This document shows, in pieces, positions 61,067 through 64,000 of a stretch of DNA of 64,000 bases. The stretch comes from Pycnopodia helianthoides (lineage: Eukaryota; Echinodermata; Asteroidea; Forcipulatida; Asteriidae): positions 3,492,001 to 3,556,000 of the forward strand of contig CM063258.1 of NCBI GenBank assembly GCA_032158295.1. Direction: 5' to 3'. The translations under genes were made by a program, and so were the position numbers. Within the stretch, counting starts at the first letter, position 1, and each line of letters opens with the position of its first letter. The notes under the pieces are model-generated. The model made no database searches. It had not been told where the DNA came from and saw nothing but the letters and a program-made list of their open reading frames with translations.

Positions 61067-64000
61067 TCACACATCCAGTCTATTATAGGATCTATTCGTC
61101 CATGTGTCGCGGGAAGCGATTGGTACCAGCCTCAAGGTCAGCTTGTTATTGTCCATCATCATGTCGTATATGTCGTCCAGAGGCCGGTTCCGGACGTCCA
61201 CTCCGTCGATCTCAAGAATCTCATCACCCACTGCAAGGAGACCCGCCAGGATCTTTGCTGGGTGGCCGTCTCCCAATCGGGTAACAAAGACACCTATATG
61301 GGTGGATAGGCCAAGGAGAAGGGGGGGGGTATGGGTTGAAAAAGATGGTGAACATTGTATTAACTATTTGAATGTGAACTTGTGTCATCTTCCTAGAAGA
61401 ATGTTAAAATGCAGTTCCAAAAATTTGGACAAAATCATAAAAAGGATCCCAACATAATCTTAAAGGGACGGTACACAATTGGTGATCACTATAAAAATTA
61501 ATGGCAATAAAAACTGACTTGGTTAGAAGTACAGCAACTTTCGATAGTATAAAGCATTTTGAGAAATGTTTCAATACAAAAAAATGTGGATGTGGAAAAA
61601 TTTGTAAGTCTTCATCCCCCAAAATTTGAATCTGAGCAGAAACGTTCCTCAGATCCTGCATTCCTATTAGAGATTATTCTTTTTGCGTGGACATATTTGC
61701 TGCGAATTTTGGCGACATTTCAAAAACACGACCACCTTTTGAAATGAAATTTTCACAGGTAAGTTTTATTGTATGTATCTACATTTATTTAGGATTAAAA
61801 CAATCAAATGGTCCCAAAAACCAAAGATATACTTTGCCTTTAACAAAAAAACTAGAACTTTGTGAATATTTACCTGCTCCAACATTTGAAGTGCCACGAG
61901 CGATGTAGAAACCAAACGGTCCGCTCGGGGGTTTGACCAGCTCAACGACTTGTGACCCGTCAGAGTTGAGGTCGAGCAGCTTGCCGACTTTCCTCATGTG
62001 ACTCGGTGGGGTCACGTCCGTCTCTTGAGACGAGCGCTGGAGCCGTACCGGCAGACCGCTCAGACTGGCAGAGCGCCTACAATTAGAGAAACACAATTCA
62101 AGATCCTCCTTTCTTACGTACAAGGCTCGTAATGGGTTAGCTCCATCGTTCATCACAGAACTCATCGCACCCAAACTGCAAACTACCTCCATACATCTCT
62201 CCGATCATCATCCTCAGTACACCTGCAACTATCTCCTGGTCCCCCGTACCCATACTCGCTACGGTGAAGGAGCCTTCTCCGTTTGTGCCCCCCAAACTTT
62301 GGGAACAATTTCCCCATCATCATACCTGATTCCCCAACTCTGAACACTTTCAAAACTAGATTAAAGACTCACCTATTTAATTCAACTTCATGATTGCTTT
62401 CTTTGATGTTTATAAGCTATTGTTTATTTATTTATTCATATTTTTTGTAAAGCGCTTAGAAACACTTTGTATGAAGCGCTATATAAATATTGTGTATTAT
62501 TTATTATTATTACAAGTTGTACATTCCAAGTTTTTCATTCTCCCTTTCTTAGACAGCCCCCTCAAACAAACACTTGAAATTTAAAGAGGAAGGGAAATGT
62601 CAAATTCAATTTGTGATGTACTCATTTTCCGAAAGATTCTCATGGAAGTGGGGGGAAAAAGTACAAGTCTCTAACCTCACGTTAAAATGGTGTAAATTGC
62701 CTTTGTATCCGATACCCTTCCAGTGCAAAATTTGTCAACATCCAAAGCATCCGATAACATCATTCTGAGAAAAATGGGTCTTGTACATTATTGTACGAGT
62801 ACGTTTTGGTTCATTCCTGACTTTCAATGATATTCAACCAAAACAAACCTTGAATTTGACGTTTTGACTGACAGAAAAATTCCTCACCTTGGAATGTAAG
62901 GACCCATTTAAGTTGTTAAAATCCAACAACGTCGTGTTTCAAATTTCGCTCCGAAAAAGTCAGGCATGAACCAAAACGTGATATTCAAACAAAACAACCT
63001 TGAATTTGACCTTTTGACTGACAAACAATTCCTCCTTGGAATGTAAGGACCCATTAGTTGTTAAAATCCAATGACGTCGTGTTTCAAATTTCGCTCCGAA
63101 AAAGTCAGGCATAAACCAAAACACCCCCGTACAAAAACAGTACTGACCCCTTTTTCTTAGAATGATGACATTAGGATGTTTTCGTATGTTGACAAATTTT
63201 GCATTGGATACAATTAGCAAGTTAAACCAATTTAATGTGAGGTTAGAGACTTGTAGTTTATTTCCCCTCTTAAGCCCGGTTCATACTTCCTGCGAATGCG
63301 AAGCGAATGTTGGCGTCACAAATTCGCAACGGATAATTCGCAGCGAAAACAGAGTTGTGACGTCAAAATCACGTCAAATTCGCTTCGCATTCGCAGGAAG
63401 TATGAACCGGGCTTCACACGAGGAAAAATGAGTACATCACAAAATTGAATTTGAAATTTCACTTCCTCTTTAACAAACAATCAAATTGAAAGGTTTTTTT
63501 TAAACTACTTCTTACCTTTTATTCAACTTTCCAGGTTTATCCGAGTCTTCTTTCTTTTTTTCCTTTTTGCTGAAGAGCCCGGTAAGGGACCTCAACGATG
63601 GAGAACGTTTGAGCTAAAAGCGAAAAAATGAGAGCAGCAGCAAAAGGTTCAAGATAATTCAATAAGAAGGCTTTTGCTTTAAAACAAAAAAAAATATGCA
63701 TGCTCGAGAATTATTATAACTTTGAAAGAGTGGACTCTCAAAGCCCTCAGGGTAGGACTTGGAAGGGGTGAGGGGGCAGGCTTGGAGAAGGATGAAGATC
63801 GAGACCAGTGATATGAAAAGGAAAAGGAAAAACAAAAGCTACCTTTGGCTTCTCATTATCGGTGTCTTCGTTCCCGGCGGTGTTGATGCGATCTAGACTA
63901 AGTGCCCGCTTCATGGAGCTCAGCTTCTTCTTGGTCGCCTTGCCCATGCTCTGCATCTTGTCCGAGATGGAGGCGCGAGACGAGATGGAGGAGCGAGACC
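61067..64000 (-). CDS. PDZ-domain protein, C-terminal part (5' end outside window)
   Basis: Exons in coding order: 64000 (open)-63843, 63613-63516, 62076-61874, 61293-61067; phases agree at each junction. The visible protein starts inside a serine/arginine-rich stretch (SRSSISSRASISDKMQSMGK), followed by two basic segments (KKKLSSMKRALSLDRI; SKKEKKKEDSDKPGKLNKR). One PDZ domain is split over the last two exons: carboxylate-binding loop GPFGFYIARG, then GVFVTRLGDGHPAKILAG, GLLAVGDEILEIDGVDV and the helix DDIYDMMMDN. The fold resembles the PAR6 PDZ, but no CRIB motif precedes it. KIAA1614-like proteins are a candidate family I cannot confirm. The chain ends RSYNRLDV, a class II PDZ-ligand-like tail. 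It is probably a cortical or scaffold protein; this is inference from the domain alone. Confidence 0.85.
61460..61843 (+). mobile_element. TTAA-flanked MITE, AGGGACGGTACAC type
   Basis: TTAAAGGGACGGTACACAAT left and ATACTTTGCCTTTAA right. In the last intron of the PDZ gene, 31 bases from the exon ending at 61874. Confidence 0.87.
62095..62515 (+). mobile_element. 3' end of a LINE retrotransposon
   Basis: Translated + strand pieces read YKARNGLAPSFITELIAPKL, VPRTHTRYGEGAFSVCAP and DSPTLNTFKTRLKTHLF-like across two frameshifts, typical of the C-terminal end of CR1/Jockey-type LINE reverse-transcriptase polyproteins. The tail has GTAAAGCGCTTAGAAACA and AAGCGCTATATAAATATTG, also seen in the SINE tails, suggesting that this LINE type mobilised them. 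Confidence 0.78.
62581..63473. mobile_element. 893-base TTAA-flanked element with long TIRs
   Basis: TTAAAGAGGAAGGGAAATGT left and ACTTCCTCTTTAA right. Arms of roughly 190 bases pair (ACAAGTCTCTAACCTCAC; GCAAAATTTGTCAACAT). The centre holds a direct duplication of about 148 bases (CCTTGAATTTGAC at 62850 and 62998). The right arm is split by the MITE at 63272. Confidence 0.88.
63272..63414. mobile_element. TIR MITE, AAGCCCGGTTCATACTTCC family, copy 2 (nested)
   Basis: Same ends as 18434-18621 but 143 bases long. Keeps one TGACGTCA; the other is mutated to TGGCGTCA. Interrupts the right arm of the 62581-63473 element. Confidence 0.92.

Overview
This is intron-rich animal nuclear DNA, most likely from an echinoderm and plausibly a sea star. 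Two of the three genes have clear deuterostome orthologues with canonical GT-AG introns. Most of the remaining DNA is short, palindromic, non-autonomous transposons and tRNA-derived SINEs of the kind I associate with echinoderm assemblies. The phylum call is inference from protein similarity and repeat style, not from a diagnostic marker.

Layout. (1) Bases 1441-15568, + strand: a 14-exon GPR107/GPR108-type gene encoding a signal peptide, a glycosylated luminal region with a furin-like site, and a seven-helix membrane domain. (2) Bases 53146 down to 27735, - strand: a 9-exon SLC25A24/25-type (SCaMC) calcium-regulated mitochondrial ATP-Mg/phosphate carrier with four EF-hands and three carrier repeats. 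(3) Bases 64000 down to 61067, - strand: the last four exons of a PDZ-domain protein whose 5' part lies outside the window. Genes 1 and 2 converge across about 12 kb of gene-free DNA (15569-27734). Genes 2 and 3 lie head to tail on the - strand, about 8 kb apart (53147-61066). The products act in different places (Golgi/endosome, mitochondrial inner membrane, probably cell cortex), and nothing here suggests co-regulation.

The gene-free DNA and the introns are packed with mobile-element remnants. The commonest group is a set of TTAA-flanked inverted-repeat elements, about 19 in 64 kb. Several nested insertions allow the empty target site to be read directly. Others are a palindromic family ending in GGGCCCAATTTCAT, tRNA-Leu-like SINEs, a LINE fragment, two elements with clean 15- and 18-base target duplications, and four notable tandem arrays (39, 45, 61 and 152 bases per unit).

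Four conserved exons in genes 1 and 2 carry a one- or two-base frame break although splice sites and flanking protein similarity are intact. Because two unrelated genes are affected, consensus error in the assembly is the simplest explanation. I found no clear new biochemical system. The best leads are the TTAA element superfamily, a 45-base minisatellite open in several frames, a near-perfect 73-base hairpin, and two small unexplained promoter-like or open stretches.
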